64,000 nt of DNA from Pascua guehoae (taxonomy: Eukaryota > Basidiomycota > Tremellomycetes > Trichosporonales > Trichosporonaceae). The position numbers and the translations under genes were made by a program. Location: positions 1-64,000 of the forward strand of contig BCJX01000001.1 in assembly GCA_001600415.1 (NCBI GenBank). The letters run 5' to 3'. This document shows, piece after piece, positions 11,424-22,815 of this stretch; position 1 is the stretch's first letter; every line of letters begins with the position of its first letter. A model generated the notes under the pieces. The model made no database searches. It had not been told where the DNA came from and saw nothing but the letters and a program-made list of their open reading frames with translations.

Positions 11424-13982
11424 CTAGTCCTCACTACTGGCATCTTGGCTATCGTCATACTCGCCCGAGTAGTCGCCATTACCGCTTCCCACGCTGTCCT
11501 CGTTGCTATTGTCACCACTGTTGCCTCCCAAAACTGCGTCGTCAAGTTGGCGTGCGCCAGGCGGACCAACATAGACATAGAGGGCAGCCGCAACATAAAT
11601 CGCATCGTGAGAAGGCTAGAGTCAGCGTCATCACTAACCTGGCGCCGACGTACCTCGTTACCATATGAGATGTAATCGTTGCGCATGCCGTAGCGGCCCG
11701 GGAGAGTCACCCAGTGAACGGTCTTACCCTTCGCAGCGGGTACTCCGTGCCCTTCTGCAAAGGACTGGAGAGACATGTCCTGCGTAGAAACGCCTGTGAA
11801 AAAGTCGAATTTCCTATGACAGAACATGATGCGGTTCTTGTAGCTCTGCTTGAAGGCGGGGAACATTCGGTCACCATAGGTGATATCCTCATCCTCATAA
11901 ATGTCGTACACGGCAACAACTTCGTGCGGCAGTCCCGCGGCGGCGAACGCGGCCGCCCAGACCGCATCGCTCCCTTTGAGTGTCGACATGAATGCTGCGG
12001 TGCCGCCTTTTCCCGGTTTGATGCCAAGGGGGTATGCATGCTGGAGACCAAAGGCGAGCACACCGCCGTCCATGAGGAAGAGGGGTTCGTCGAGGGCAGT
12101 CATGAGCGGGGCGAGTACTGCGCTAAAGTCGGCCTCGGCTCCCCGTACGGTGTCGGTCTCTGTGAACACGTCGTATGCGAGCGTGATGCGCGTGCCAGAG
12201 GTGACTGGCAGCACTTCGTGTTCGCAGTCGGGATAAAGAAAGGCCCACGACACGCCTGCTTTGCTGGCCCAGTCATACGTGACGCTCTGGCCATTGTGGC
12301 GAACTATGAGCGCGCCACCGGTGAATGCGGAAGGAAAGCACAAGGTGATTGTGCCAATGTGGTTTTCGCCGCGCGGTGTACTGGCGATCAGCATTTGCCT
12401 CTGCGGCGACAGTCGACCCACTCCTGGTGGGCCTTGAAAAATCCCCCTTGGGTGTACATGTTGAGCTTTGCAAGCGTTGCACGCAGCGGCTTGGACAGGT
12501 CCATGCTGTGAGCGACAGCACGGAGAAGCGATGTGTAGTACACTGGATCACGGGTCAGGGCAAAGTCGGGAGGCTTCAGTTCGTGTGCAGAGCGGTACGC
12601 CTCGTCATAAGCCAATTGATCGCCACGGCCGAATGGCGACGGTCGACCGACGTCGTAAAGAGTCTTGGCAGCCTCAAGTGAGATCGGGACGCTGGAGTCA
12701 GTGGTAGACAGTGAGGGTCGACGTACCTGACACGGCAAGCAGCACCGCTAGCATTTTGAACAAACAGAGCGAGATCGGGGAGGTCATTGAACGGGATGGT
12801 GCCGCCGCATGAAAAGACGTGGGATTGCGCCAGGAACGCATCCTCGAGGGATGAGGTTTGCACTGTAAACGCTGGGTCGGGAGTGACGATCCATCCATTG
12901 TCGCTGATGTGCGAGGCGTCATATCCATCGTCTCGAATCAAAAGCCATCGGCGCCAGCCGACACGATCCTCGTATTCATTCGGCGTGAGGAATTCGACTC
13001 CCTCACCGAGAGCCCGTTTCACAGCATTGCCATCGAGATTGCTCTCTGTGGCGAGGATTTCGGAAATGTGGCCGACTGCAACAGACCGGAAGAGCTCGAG
13101 TTCCGAGGTGTTAACGACGAAAGTGTACTTCACAGAGCCGAGATGGTCGCAAAAGTGGCGGGGACTAAATATTGAGCCCATCAACGTACGCACAAGGCCT
13201 TTGACCTTGCCTTTGACCTTGTCTTCGTCCTTATCTTTGTACCAAGAGGAGGAGTACGAAAAGTTGTCGACGACAATGACAATGTTACGAAGAGTGGACG
13301 GGTGGGTATCATCGCTAGGCCGCCAAGGAACATCACGGGCGTGGTCCCCGTCCGAATACGTTTGAACCTTGAGGATGAGGGTCTCGACGCCTTCGGGGAC
13401 ATGTAGCTCTGGCTCGACGGTATCAGGGCCCGTGCGTTGCAGTCTGAAAAAATCATCGAAGCTTTGTGTATAACCGACATGCACATTCTGCATCAGGGTC
13501 TGCGGCGCGGCAACGAGCTTGAATCCCTCCCACTGGGCGTGTGAGCGGTGGGAAATCAGACGCACGACATCGAGGGAGGTGAGGAACGGAGCCAGCACGT
13601 CCATGCACGGAAGCGGCGCGTGGAGGTCGAGAACCTGAATGTGGCCGAGCATGCGGCCACCTGCCTCGGGGACACCGTTGGTTATGGTCAAGATGCCCCT
13701 TTGCTTCGTTCTGTTCCCGTATGGTGCTCCCAGACCTAAGATGCCCCGACCCATTGGGGGCGCGAGGGCCAGAATGTAGTCGGCGTTTGGCCTAGAATAG
13801 TTGGCAGCGTGGATGGCGACGTGCATGGTCAGGCGGGCATCGCAGTGATCACGCATGGCCCGCGATGTTGCGCGCAGCACAGTCAACGCCGAGCGCTCTG
13901 CCAACGATATGATGCGGTCGACGATGTGCGGGTACGTGGCCGGGTCGAGCGGGGACCTCGGTGCGAGACGGTGGCATGCCAT
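11424..13982 (-). CDS. F-box-like / 2-oxoglutarate-Fe(II) oxygenase fusion protein
   Basis: The N-terminal half begins with an F-box-like segment (YPHIVDRIISLAERSALTVL) and ends with GVEFLTPNEYEDRVGWRRW. Both landmarks also mark the two paralogues at 22816 and 25147. The frame then runs without stop or Met into a fungal Fe2OG dioxygenase domain: the CGGTIPF entry, GRGDQLAYDEAYR, and then HxD as KAHQDTPRGENHIGT. Next come FTGGALIVRHNGQSVTYDW, the distal His in DCEHEVLPVTSGTR, and the C-terminal VGPPG plus an acidic tail. Introns at 12692-12726, 12381-12421 and 11616-11653 are needed; the second splits the HxD motif exactly. The start at 13982 (CAGCCATGG context) is preferred; an upstream Met at 14066 lies in CT-rich leader. 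The likely role is protein hydroxylation or targeting, substrate unknown. It could also be two genes with a missed boundary. Confidence 0.8.
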
Positions 13983-14428
13983 GGCTGCCCAAGTGGATCG
14001 ATGTGTAGAATGCAGTGGAGAGTGGAGAATGGAGAAGGGGGATGGGGTAGACACAACTGACAGCAATCATCGCCTAAGTAGGCGGTGTCAGAGTCGGGTT
14101 GCGTCAGCTTTACGTGGATCTGATGCGGCTTCCTTTTGCCACCCTCTTGAAACATGGTGCCTTTGCGCAAGACTGGGCTGGCGTGCTGGCGGTACTGACG
14201 TGTATTGCGGTGGCTTGCATGGCGTGGGTAGCTTGCGTCATTGCGGTGCAGAGTGTAGGCCCGTGTAGGCTGTGCTGCGTGTGAGTCGCCGCGAGTAGTG
14301 TGGACGACGTCTTTGACAATGACGGCGGCAAGAAGAGGGCATGACGTGGAGAGAGTTGAAGCAAAGTCAACCAACGCACTACTCACTCACAAAGTCGCCT
14401 TCGCCCAACTCACCCCCTGACTCTTGTT
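13983..14428. other. Upstream region of the oxygenase fusion gene
   Basis: CT-rich leader (read on the minus strand) up to about 14065, then unremarkable sequence. The short open frames here have no protein-like features. Confidence 0.4.
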
Positions 14429-14676
14429 TACTGTAAAACAACTGTAAATAGGACAGCGGTCACAGGTCACACGGCAAAAATCCTGTCCTGTCACAGTATC
14501 ACAAGAGGCCCAGTCCTGTTGTTTTGGCCATTATTCCAATCCTGTTCACCAAATCTGAGTTTGTATTGGCCGAAATCAGCTTCTGTCCAGTCCTGTCACA
14601 GGTCACAGACGCAGAATCCTGTACCCCATTAAGTGGAGTTACAGATAAAATTCCTATTTACAGTTGTTTTACAGTA
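14429..14676. mobile_element. MITE-like element with 22-bp terminal inverted repeats and TA borders
   Basis: A perfect 24-base inverted repeat bounds 248 bases: 14429-14452 and 14653-14676. Each end is TA followed by CTGTAAAACAACTG and eight more matching bases, so the element is a 22-bp TIR flanked by TA, the target duplication of Tc1/mariner elements. The interior has subterminal words repeated near both ends (GGTCACAGGTCACA near 14458 and CTGTCACAGGTCACAGA near 14594). It has no coding capacity, so it is non-autonomous. Confidence 0.8.
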
Positions 14677-14907
14677 TCTCGCGTCGCTCGGAACGGGGCG
14701 GGAGCAAAATTACACATGAAACCCCCCTTGGCCAGGTGGCGAGTTTAGCGCGCGAGTGGCGCGAGCCTTAACCGTGTACGCGCGCGTGTACACACTCTGT
14801 TCCATCTGTTCGTGTTCTGATCATTCTGAGGCTTGCGCTGGCCACCCCTCTTAAGACTCTTGACCTCAATGCAAACTTAACAGTACCACATACACATACA
14901 CCCAATC

Positions 14908-15807
14908 ATGCTCACCACCACCCTCGTTACCATCATCACCACCGCCGCCGCTGCCGTCGCGGCGCCTGCCAGGCGCGACGGACTCCAGTACACTCTCCAC
15001 CCCGACGGTGATGAGACAAAGTGTCTCAACATTGAAGGCGACGCGTCCATCTCGGGCTCGCTCCGCTTGTGAGTGAGGGGTTTGTTCAACGCGTCCTGGT
15101 CTCTTTGGCAAGTCGATACCACCAGTTCTCGACATTTGCCTCGCTCAACCCTCCCCTTTCGTGCGACAAATCCATCGCTGGCCCCTACTATCAGTCAGAT
15201 TCACTGACGCTCAGCGCCGACTGTGGTGACAGGACCAACCCCAACATCTGGTTTACACTCTCGCCCCACGGCCCTACGCTCATTAGGGGCGCCGACCCCG
15301 ACCAATGCATCAGCGCTGGTCTCAGTATGTCATTGCTAATGCCATGTTATTCACGTCGCCGACCACGTCGCTGACACTTAGCCGCGTACGGATGGGACCG
15401 TAACTACAACTCCACATATGTGACCATGAGCCCCTGCCCCGACGAGGTCGACCCGTGCGGTAACGGCCTGACGTGGCAATTTGACGGTGACAAGCTCAGG
15501 CAGACGGGCGCCGGTGAGTATGTTGAGAGGTTCGAGGGGTCTACTGGGTTCAACTGGAGTGCTATATATCCAGTGCAGTGCAGGGTACCTCTGTGTAGTT
15601 TTATACTGCACAGTCCTTGTGCAATGCTGCCCGGTACTTGCCAGCCCAGTGCAGCCGCGTGCGGCACAACGCAAGGCAAGACGACAAGCTAACCCGTTCA
15701 CAGACCAGTGCATCAACAGCAAGCTCACCATCGGCAAGTCCACCTTGTTCCTCACCTCGACATGCGACGACGAAAACCCCGACCAGTTCTGGACTGTCTC
15801 GCGCTAG
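14908..15807 (+). CDS. Secreted ricin-B-type (beta-trefoil) lectin-like protein
   Basis: Four exons: 14908-15068, 15113-15324, 15382-15513 and 15704-15807. The protein starts with a signal peptide (MLTTTLVTIITTAAAAVAAP) ending in an AAP-AR type cleavage zone. The mature part has trefoil-like repeats: KCLNIEG, then DQCISAG, then DQCINSKL, each followed by a hydrophobic stretch, and a final DQFWTVSR that resembles the QxW motif. Paired cysteines fit an extracellular protein. Known relatives bind sugars. No enzymatic or toxic partner domain is attached, so I call only the lectin-like fold. Intron 3 is long (190 nt) and contains CCAGTGCAG words like those of the subtelomeric array. Confidence 0.75.
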
Positions 15808-16983
15808 GCCATGAGCCCACGTGCCCGACGGACCAAAGGGCCAAAAGGCTGTGCCGACACCGGCTGGTATACAGTATCGCACACAAGCATCGGAACGGCC
15901 GCTGACCCCTGGTCACCCTTACCGACAGCCCCTAGGACTGTATGGATGGACAATGGACAATAAACAGAGTTTCAGAGCAGTTTACAGATTATAGCACACG
16001 TAGACGATTGATTCTAAGCCAGCACGATGTTCCTATGACGTTCTTGTGTTTGGATCATTGGCGGACTTGGCGCCACAAATCGGGACGCCAAGGGCCCCTC
16101 ACTGATGCCCCTCAATGATCTTGGCACGGGCATACAGGGTATCCATCCAGTCAGGGACCAAAGGGCTGATGAGCTTGAGCTTGAGCGGGAGATGGAGACC
16201 GTCTAGGTATTCCGGACGGCCGGATCACACAGCCACCACCGCCCGGGCACGATGGACATTCTCGTAGTGCACAACCGCCCATTGCGGTAGTGACTCTAGC
16301 CGACATGAGCGCTCGTATGAGGTGGGTCCGCACCATGCCTCGGGTGCGCAGATGATGACGCGGACCAGCACCACGTTCGCGTGCTCCTGCGGCCTGCCGC
16401 CCCCTTGACGCACTCTCACCCCACGACAGTTGCCCACCCAGCTCCACCAACTACACGCTGCACGCCACATGCTGTCACGCTACAGAATCTGACACAAAAA
16501 CGCTCATGAGGGGCGCAGGGATGCCGATGCATGCAGCTCTTCACATTGGCTGGGGCTACGCACTGTGCAAAGCGAGACAGTGTCACCCTGCGCATGAGCC
16601 TCTTTGTCAGATTCTGTACAGTACACCGACAAAACCATCACGCTGTGAATGCCTGTCCAACCTAATAGGAATGAACACGCTCGGCAGGCTCTGCTCCGAG
16701 CGATACAAGTAGTTGTTGAAACATATGGGCTAATATGCCGACGCTCAGACGACCCTCAGACTGACCCGGCGTGGGTTCGCCATGGGGTGGCCATCAGCTA
16801 GATCAGACCACTCGTACGACAGCGCTCGGATGATAGACGTCGATAGACATGAATGCCTCGGCGGCGCACACGCCGACAAGGCTCGGCGCGCTCGGGTCGC
16901 TCGGAGGAAGACATGCATACATTGCACGCAGCCTCGGTCCATGCCTCGTGACCACTCATTCTAACAGTACTACTTTCGTCAAT
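15808..16983. other. Intergenic with a second MITE-like element
   Basis: There is no credible gene between the lectin-like gene and tRNA-Val. The only structure I see is the inverted-repeat element at 16481-16618, listed separately. Confidence 0.5.
16481..16618. mobile_element. Short MITE-like element, 14-bp perfect inverted ends with TA
   Basis: TACAGAATCTGACA at 16481-16494 is the exact reverse complement of 16605-16618. The match continues imperfectly inward (CGCTCATG...CGCAGG against CCTGCGCATGAGC). The borders are again TA, followed by CAG, as in Tc1/mariner-type elements. The 138-base interior has no coding potential. It is unrelated in sequence to the element at 14429. Confidence 0.65.
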
Positions 16984-17073
16984 GGCGATTTAGCTCAGCT
17001 GGTTAGAGTGCATGCTTAACACGAGACGTTCGTGCTCCGCATGAGGTCGGCAGTTCGATCCTGTCAAACGTCA
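16984..17073 (+). tRNA. tRNA-Val (AAC), with intron
   Basis: The acceptor strand GGCGATT pairs with AAACGTC. The D-arm is GCTC-AGCTGGTTA-GAGT. The anticodon stem CATGC/GCATG closes the loop TTAACA...C with anticodon AAC. The 16-nt intron lies one base 3' of the anticodon, in the canonical place. The T-arm is GGCAG-TTCGATC-CTGTC. One mismatch in the acceptor stem is noted. A TTTT tract follows at about 17087. Confidence 0.88.
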
Positions 17074-18643
17074 GTGAAGGTTCTTCTTTTGCAGCTTGAC
17101 GCGAGTATGGGAGGGTTGGGGGAAGTTGGGCGACGGCGACGCCTTCGGAGGTCCGTTTAGCCTCCATTTCGGACGTTGATGTGGCGCGTAAGGTTGAACA
17201 ATGAATGGCCGACATCCGGCTGCGATATAGCATCGGCGGGCTGTGCTCGTGAGGAAACATCGCGGGGCTTGCTTCACATGTCTGGTTGTTGTGGGTGTTT
17301 GATGCATCCGGCTGTCAGCAGTCTGGCGTAGGTGAGCACCTCACGCAACGCGATGGACAGGGTACACGAGCTGAACAGACAACCACGGCCCTCTACGTAT
17401 GCCAGGAATGATTGGGGGTCCCGAACCAGAAAGGAGTCCGCAACCGGGGGGGGGGGGGGGGGGGTTACTGTTCTTGCCTTGCGCTCGCTAGCATCCATTG
17501 ATCGGTGGATGCACATACGTCGGTGGTGCCCTTCAACAACCACATGAAGGTAGCCACCAAAGCCGCCCTCTTGCAGTGCGGTGCCACACTGCCACAGTGC
17601 CTGACTTGACAGGCCCTGCTCCTGGTGCGGCCGTGGATTCGACCGCACTTCGCTTGAGTTACGACTCTCACACCAACCTCGCGCGCCTAACCCCCCACGG
17701 TTTCCAGGCCTACGTGTCGCAGTTTCTGCTTCCGCACCCAGGTATGTTACTCTCCTGACAGTGAGAATATACCGCCGTCAGGAACCAGCCTAGTTGGCCC
17801 CGTTCCCCACTTGTGGCACACGGGCTGGTCCACTAGGACCAAAACTTGATCACACAACGCGGTTAAACGACACATGGCAAGCAAAGACATGGTAGAGCTG
17901 AGAGCCCGATCGCAATTGGCGTACACAGCTGGTGGAGATCCGCCCAGGCAACGACGTACTCCAAAGATGTCACAAGTCAACGTATTCCTCGAGACTCTCC
18001 CCTCATGCAAAGGTTGCCTGTCTCGATACTGCAGTCCTCCTGGCTTCTGGTTATCCTTTAAAAATTCCAAGCCTTGGTGACGATTTTAACACACCATGCT
18101 CGTGATACCCGTGGTCAAGACTACATCGACGAACAACTGCTGAGGGATTGAACGCTTCGATTGAATGTAATTATCTCCTAGCTGGCACTGCTGCCGCTCA
18201 TATGCGCCCGTTCAACTCATAACCTAATATACCAACGTGTTTGTTGGGTTGGACTTATTTTTTCCGCACATTACTGTTGCCACCCATCACGGAAGCAAGC
18301 CCCGCCCACCCCTTTTTACCGCTCCATCACACTCTCTGGTTGTAGTCGCCAACCGAATCAGGCTGACTTCCTTGTCCCCAATCTCTCATTGTCTTCATCC
18401 ATTGTCCTCATTCAATAACGCCTCGAGTTCGATAGGGGGTAGCCGCTGTTCCTGATTGTTTGACTGCACCGGCCCGCCATTCCCTCCTTGCACCACGCTT
18501 GCGACCCCGTTACAACGAACAAAAGACCACTGCACCGCTCCGCCATCGCCAGCATCACAACACCCACGTCCCTGACAACGACAACCGTTTACAACCGCAT
18601 CGCTGCTCACACTGCACCCAGCACACGTCTCTTCCGGTCAACA
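17074..18643. other. Intergenic; poly-G run and an isolated exon-like stretch
   Basis: A run of about 17 G lies at 17446-17462. From about 17610 to 17741 a plus-strand frame has protein-like composition (LRLSYDSHTNLARLTPHGF) and ends at a good donor (CAG/GTATGT, 17742). No partner exons are visible, so it is at most a gene fragment. The last 300 bases are CT-rich and look like the promoter and leader of the next gene. Confidence 0.45.
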
Positions 18644-19303
18644 ATGACACGCACCACGCCCTTCCGTAACAAGCACGACGGTTCGTTCCGCGCTATCCGC
18701 GCAAACTGGCGGAAGACCATGATCCAGCGCCATGCGAACGACTCTCAGAAGGCATCACACGACTCGCTTGGGCCTACGCACCGTTTTGCCAAGGCGGCAG
18801 CAGTTGGATGCAGCACCACAATGGCACCTCACGGCTCTCGCCTCACGACCACTTCAACCTCTCGCGAATCTGCCCAGGGTACCGCTCTCAAGACCAACGG
18901 TCGCAGCGCCAACACTATTCCGACGCAAGGTGACACGGGCAAGCGTGCGTTCCCCAACCTCAATTACGGGTACAACTACTCGAGCCCTACGTCACACATG
19001 GCAGCCGCAGTCGCTGGCATCGGGCTCGATGCTGACGAGAAGCCCAAGCTTGTTCAGGACCCACACGTGAGTACCGAATCAGATGCATCCGTAAAAAGGC
19101 CGCTGGGAGGAGACTCGCTAACCATCTAGAACCCGTTCCACGTCCTGGCCAACGCCCGCATTCCCAAGCACCACATCAACGTTGACAAGCTGGAGGGAAA
19201 CTTCCGTGAGCTTGGGCCCATCACTCGCTACGCAGTCGACTATGGCCGCATTGCCGAGGCCAGCCAGGTGGAACACGAAGAGCGCAGTACTCGGACGCAG
19301 TGA
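18644..19303 (+). CDS. Hypothetical protein, basic N-terminus
   Basis: Two exons, 18644-19066 and 19130-19303, are joined by a 63-nt intron with GTGAGT donor and TCTAG acceptor. Both exons are exact multiples of three, giving 198 residues. The N-terminus is Arg/Lys/Thr-rich (MTRTTPFRNKHDGSFRAIRA). The middle is Ser/Thr-rich and low in complexity. The C-terminus is more conserved-looking (NPFHVLANARIPKHHINVDK, then RYAVDYGRIAEA). There are no membrane helices. I do not recognise the family; a nuclear or ribosome-associated role is possible but unsupported. The ATG context (AACAATG) is good. Confidence 0.6.
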
Positions 19304-20112
19304 GCGACTGGCGGCGGACAGCCCAAGTGGTGATCGGGTGTGATGAGCCCACTTGTTTGAACCCCGTCCCTCCCCTTCCACCGGTTAAACCCCGTCCCTA
19401 CCTTCCNCCCCNCCCCCCCCCNCCCCCCCCCACAANCCGCCNCCCCCGCCTCCCCTCGCCTACCTTTCGCCCCCCACCCCCGCTCCCCTCCCTCGCCTAT
19501 CTTTCGCCCAAGGCACTTCACCTCAGCACCCAAGCCATCAACATCCAAAGGCCCACACGTCAGCAAGCATCGAACCTCGGCAATACGAAGCCTCGCTTTC
19601 ACCAACAACAGGCAAAGCCATGGTGCTTGTCTCTACATTCCTTTCTCTCGGTAGCGTTTTCACCATCCCGATCGGTCACCCTCATCGCCATCCCGCTGAG
19701 TCCCGCCACGTATGTCTGTTCAATTTTGGGATAGTTCAGATTATGCAATCAGTGTGTGCCACCACCCCTTCAGCTACTTTACGTCGTGTCAAAGTATGGT
19801 CATAGGCACCACGTGTTCTCATTGTAAATACATATCTTTTTATCTCAACGACTCTTCCGGCCTGCATGATCGATTCGTATTCCTGGCCTCTCGTAGCAGC
19901 CAAATCACAGCGCCCCACCTCCTTCTGATCATGTGTTGAGAGCGAGCTGTGAGGTGTACCGGATCAAAAGACATGTAGTCCAAGCGAGCCCGCCGCCAAA
20001 GCGTTCTTGTATTCGTACGCGATAGTCGTGCCCCCTGTCACGACGTTCCACGAGGTATGGTCGGCTGCGACGTGGTATCTTTGAGTGGGCTGGGCGAGGT
20101 GTTGCTTGCGGT
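19304..20112. other. Intergenic with an ambiguous C-rich tract
   Basis: It holds the C-rich tract with five undetermined bases near 19404-19448. The words AACCCCGTCCCT occur twice at about 19360-19400. No gene-like frame is seen; the rest is probably UTR sequence of the two convergent genes. Confidence 0.45.
19404..19448. repeat. Poly-C tract with undetermined bases
   Basis: A nearly pure C stretch is interrupted by N at 19407, 19412, 19422, 19436 and 19442. The Ns show that the assembly could not resolve the homopolymer, so its length here should not be trusted. Confidence 0.85.
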
Positions 20113-20781
20113 TTAGCAGTCGTTCTCGGAGGCAGTGTCCTCATCGGCAGCGTATCCGTCGTCCATATAGTTGTTCTCGAAAAAGCGGTGGTCCTCAAAG
20201 GTCATGCAGTCGACCAAGGGGACGTTGCGGTCGCTGTACCGATCAACGACGTGCGGGATATCCTGGTTGCCGGGTCCCTCGTTGTCTTCTCTCTGGGCAG
20301 AGGCACCGTTGTCACTCTCGTTGTCGCTGTTCCCCTTGCTCTCCGTCTCGTACATCCCGTTGAGGGCGTACAGTGCGAGGTGGTCGTTGGACTCCGGTTG
20401 GTCATCGTACGATTCGTGGTTGTCGTCGCTCTCTGGATCGGAAGCGTCATAATGACCCTGAGGGTGGAGGAGCGCCTCCTCTCCTACGGCGGTTTCGACA
20501 TCGCTGTCCGTGTCCCAGTTGACAATCGTCTCGGTAATGGTAATGCTGGGAGGCTGAGTCGCGCCGACGACATCACCAGGTTCGTTGTCTGGGGTGGCAT
20601 TGGCGACAACGTCCACGATGGGCCCCGTGGCAAGACCCGCGTGGAAGCCCGCCGCGAAGGCGTCCATGAGACGCGTAGTAAAGAACTCGGACAGTCGTTC
20701 ATCCTGAAGGGCCCATTCCATTGCACCGTGGGACATGTCGTCAATCAGGTTGTGATTCTCGGAGACGTGGTGGACAGGCAT
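20113..20781 (-). CDS. Acidic hypothetical protein
   Basis: An open frame of about 222 residues. The first in-frame ATG is at 20781; eleven codons upstream are open but have no ATG. An N-terminal helical part (SHGAMEWALQDERLSEFFTT, then FAAGFHAGLA) is followed by a long Asp/Glu/Ser-rich disordered tail (SDPESDDNHESYDDQPESND). There is no membrane or secretion signal. The family is unknown. The acidic tail could suit a chaperone or transcriptional role, but nothing shows this. An additional 5' exon is possible. Confidence 0.5.
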   Translation of the reverse strand: MPVHHVSENHNLIDDMSHGAMEWALQDERLSEFFTTRLMDAFAAGFHAGLATGPIVDVVANATPDNEPGDVVGATQPPSITITETIVNWDTDSDVETAVGEEALLHPQGHYDASDPESDDNHESYDDQPESNDHLALYALNGMYETESKGNSDNESDNGASAQREDNEGPGNQDIPHVVDRYSDRNVPLVDCMTFEDHRFFENNYMDDGYAADEDTASENDC

Positions 20782-22815
20782 GTGATGGGCGCTGACGGAG
20801 GAGTGGTCGGTCAAATTATCGACACCGTTGAACCCGCCTGCGCTCCTGGTGAGGGAAGAAGGGTGGTTCCGGAGGTTGATGTTTGGGGATCGCTTGCGCT
20901 ATCACAGTCCGTAGCAACGCTGTCGAGCGCGAATGGACGTTCAGGGTGGGCGGCCAAGTGCTGAAGGTTGGATGGGCTTGACGTTTCTATGGTGATAGAG
21001 GTGGAATGGGGTTGACGGTGGATGGTGATAAGGTTGGATGGTGTTAAAGTGGAAATGGTCCCAGTGGGGGAATAATGTATACCTGGCTCGAGTGACAAAC
21101 GCTGCAGAACCGTGCAGTCGCCTGCCCATATTATGCCCAGTCCCCACCAGCATGGAAACGTGCGGTGCCACGAAAACGTTGTTGGCATGTGGTATGACGA
21201 ACACAAACACGTTGTCGACCATTGTTCCACGAGATGGTGTGACAGGAACCGTGCCGACTCTGGTTGTGTGGATGGATGTGATGTGATCAAAATTCTGGGG
21301 TTCCCCAAACAGCTGCTGAGTGTGACTTTTCTTTCTGGGGTCCATGGGGTGATGACTCGATCACGCGAACAATATATTTCGACTAGTTGTGCCACAGTGG
21401 CGCTTTTGTTCTGTCCGGTTCGTTTGCGTTTGCTGTCGACACCGCGCTCTCGACCAGGTGAGTACCATCATAATTTTCGCAATCTATTGTTCTGCCGTAG
21501 CGGTACTGCCCATGTGACTTCCTGTCTCCCACAAGTGCACGCCGAAATTCTTCGTCTCTCTGTGGGACCGGAGACGTTGATGCCAAGCTGCCTTAGTGAA
21601 CGCCACACCATTGCTATCGGTGAGCCCGGTCAAAAAAAAAAGAGAACAAGAAGCCGGGAGTACATGCTTGAGTGACAATAAACTTGACTCCCCAGAACCT
21701 CACCGTGGCACATGTAGGACCTGTTGTTTCTGCCAAGGTTTCCATGTTCTGCCAGCTCGGAGTCGTTGTGGCGACTTTTGAAGCGGTCATTGTTTCAACA
21801 ACAGGGCAAAGGTGAAACCGGCTTCATTTCGAAGGAATGTCCAATGATCGACATGTCGGCACCAGTTGAGTGGGAACGCATGGTAGACGGCGGTGTGGTC
21901 CTTACAAGGAATATCGTTCTCGATACCCTATCACTCCCGACAGTAACCTTGAACGAGGACGACCAATATTGAACGCGCTGCACCAGCGTGAGGTATTGTG
22001 GACAGGGAGAATGGTTTGAGGTTTGGATCAACGAAATTGGCCTGTTTGCTGTTGGCAGGTCTATTCATGTCGGTTCAAACTTACTCTACCAGGAAATGTC
22101 AATTGCGACCTAGCACTACATATCTGGCACGCTCAAAGGGTTGTACTGTTCTTCCGCGAAGTCTGTTCGGGCCGGTCATGTAGCGCAAGTAGGAATCTCA
22201 GCCGTCTGTCGCATTATCGCCCGCACGGTCGTGGGTGCCGCTTTGCACTTGCAGCCGCCACCACACCAAGAACCAGGACGCGGCTAGACGATCGATGGCC
22301 CTCCCAACCGCACACATGTAGCCACGAGTCCATTATGCAGACGATGTATACCATGCACCAACTTGTTGATCCAAAGCTTGTGTCTGTGCGTCCACGTTGA
22401 TCTGATTCCGTTTTCTGTTGCTTGCGCCACCGTTGGCGTTGCGCCGCCACAACACGACGCGTAAGACACCGCCTCTCCTCGCTTCCTCTCGCACATAGAT
22501 ACTCTGTCGGTCTCCATTACTCACTCTCTCTCCTCTGGCAATCTCACCCACCACTCCTTGCCACCTACTATTGCACGACCCACAGCCCCGCCACAATCAC
22601 CACCAACGACACCCTCAGATCCCATTTTGTGAGTGGCCTGGCTCCTGTAGCCTCAGCAACCAAAGTCAAACACCGCCCCCCCGCCCCCCCCCCCCCCCCC
22701 CCCCCCCCCCCCCTACCGTGCCCCCTGCCGCGCTCCGTCGGTTATGCGCCAGCGGGTGGCCGAGGGATTGGCGCAGGCTATGCTAATTCTCAGATACAGA
22801 GCGTTTGAGAACATC
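20782..22815. other. Two-kilobase intergenic region ending in a poly-C tract
   Basis: I see no gene with supporting features between the acidic protein gene and the first F-box-like paralogue. A run of about 30 C lies at 22684-22713, roughly 100 bases before the next start codon. Confidence 0.45.
22684..22713. repeat. Poly-C tract in the promoter/leader of the F-box-like gene
   Basis: About 30 consecutive C on the plus strand, preceded by other short C runs from 22676. The opposite strand is poly-G and could form a quadruplex. Exact length may be an assembly approximation. Confidence 0.85.

Noticed and set aside
16506..16712. Small plus-strand frame of 68 codons
   Set aside because: It lies across the inverted-repeat element and has no protein-like features.
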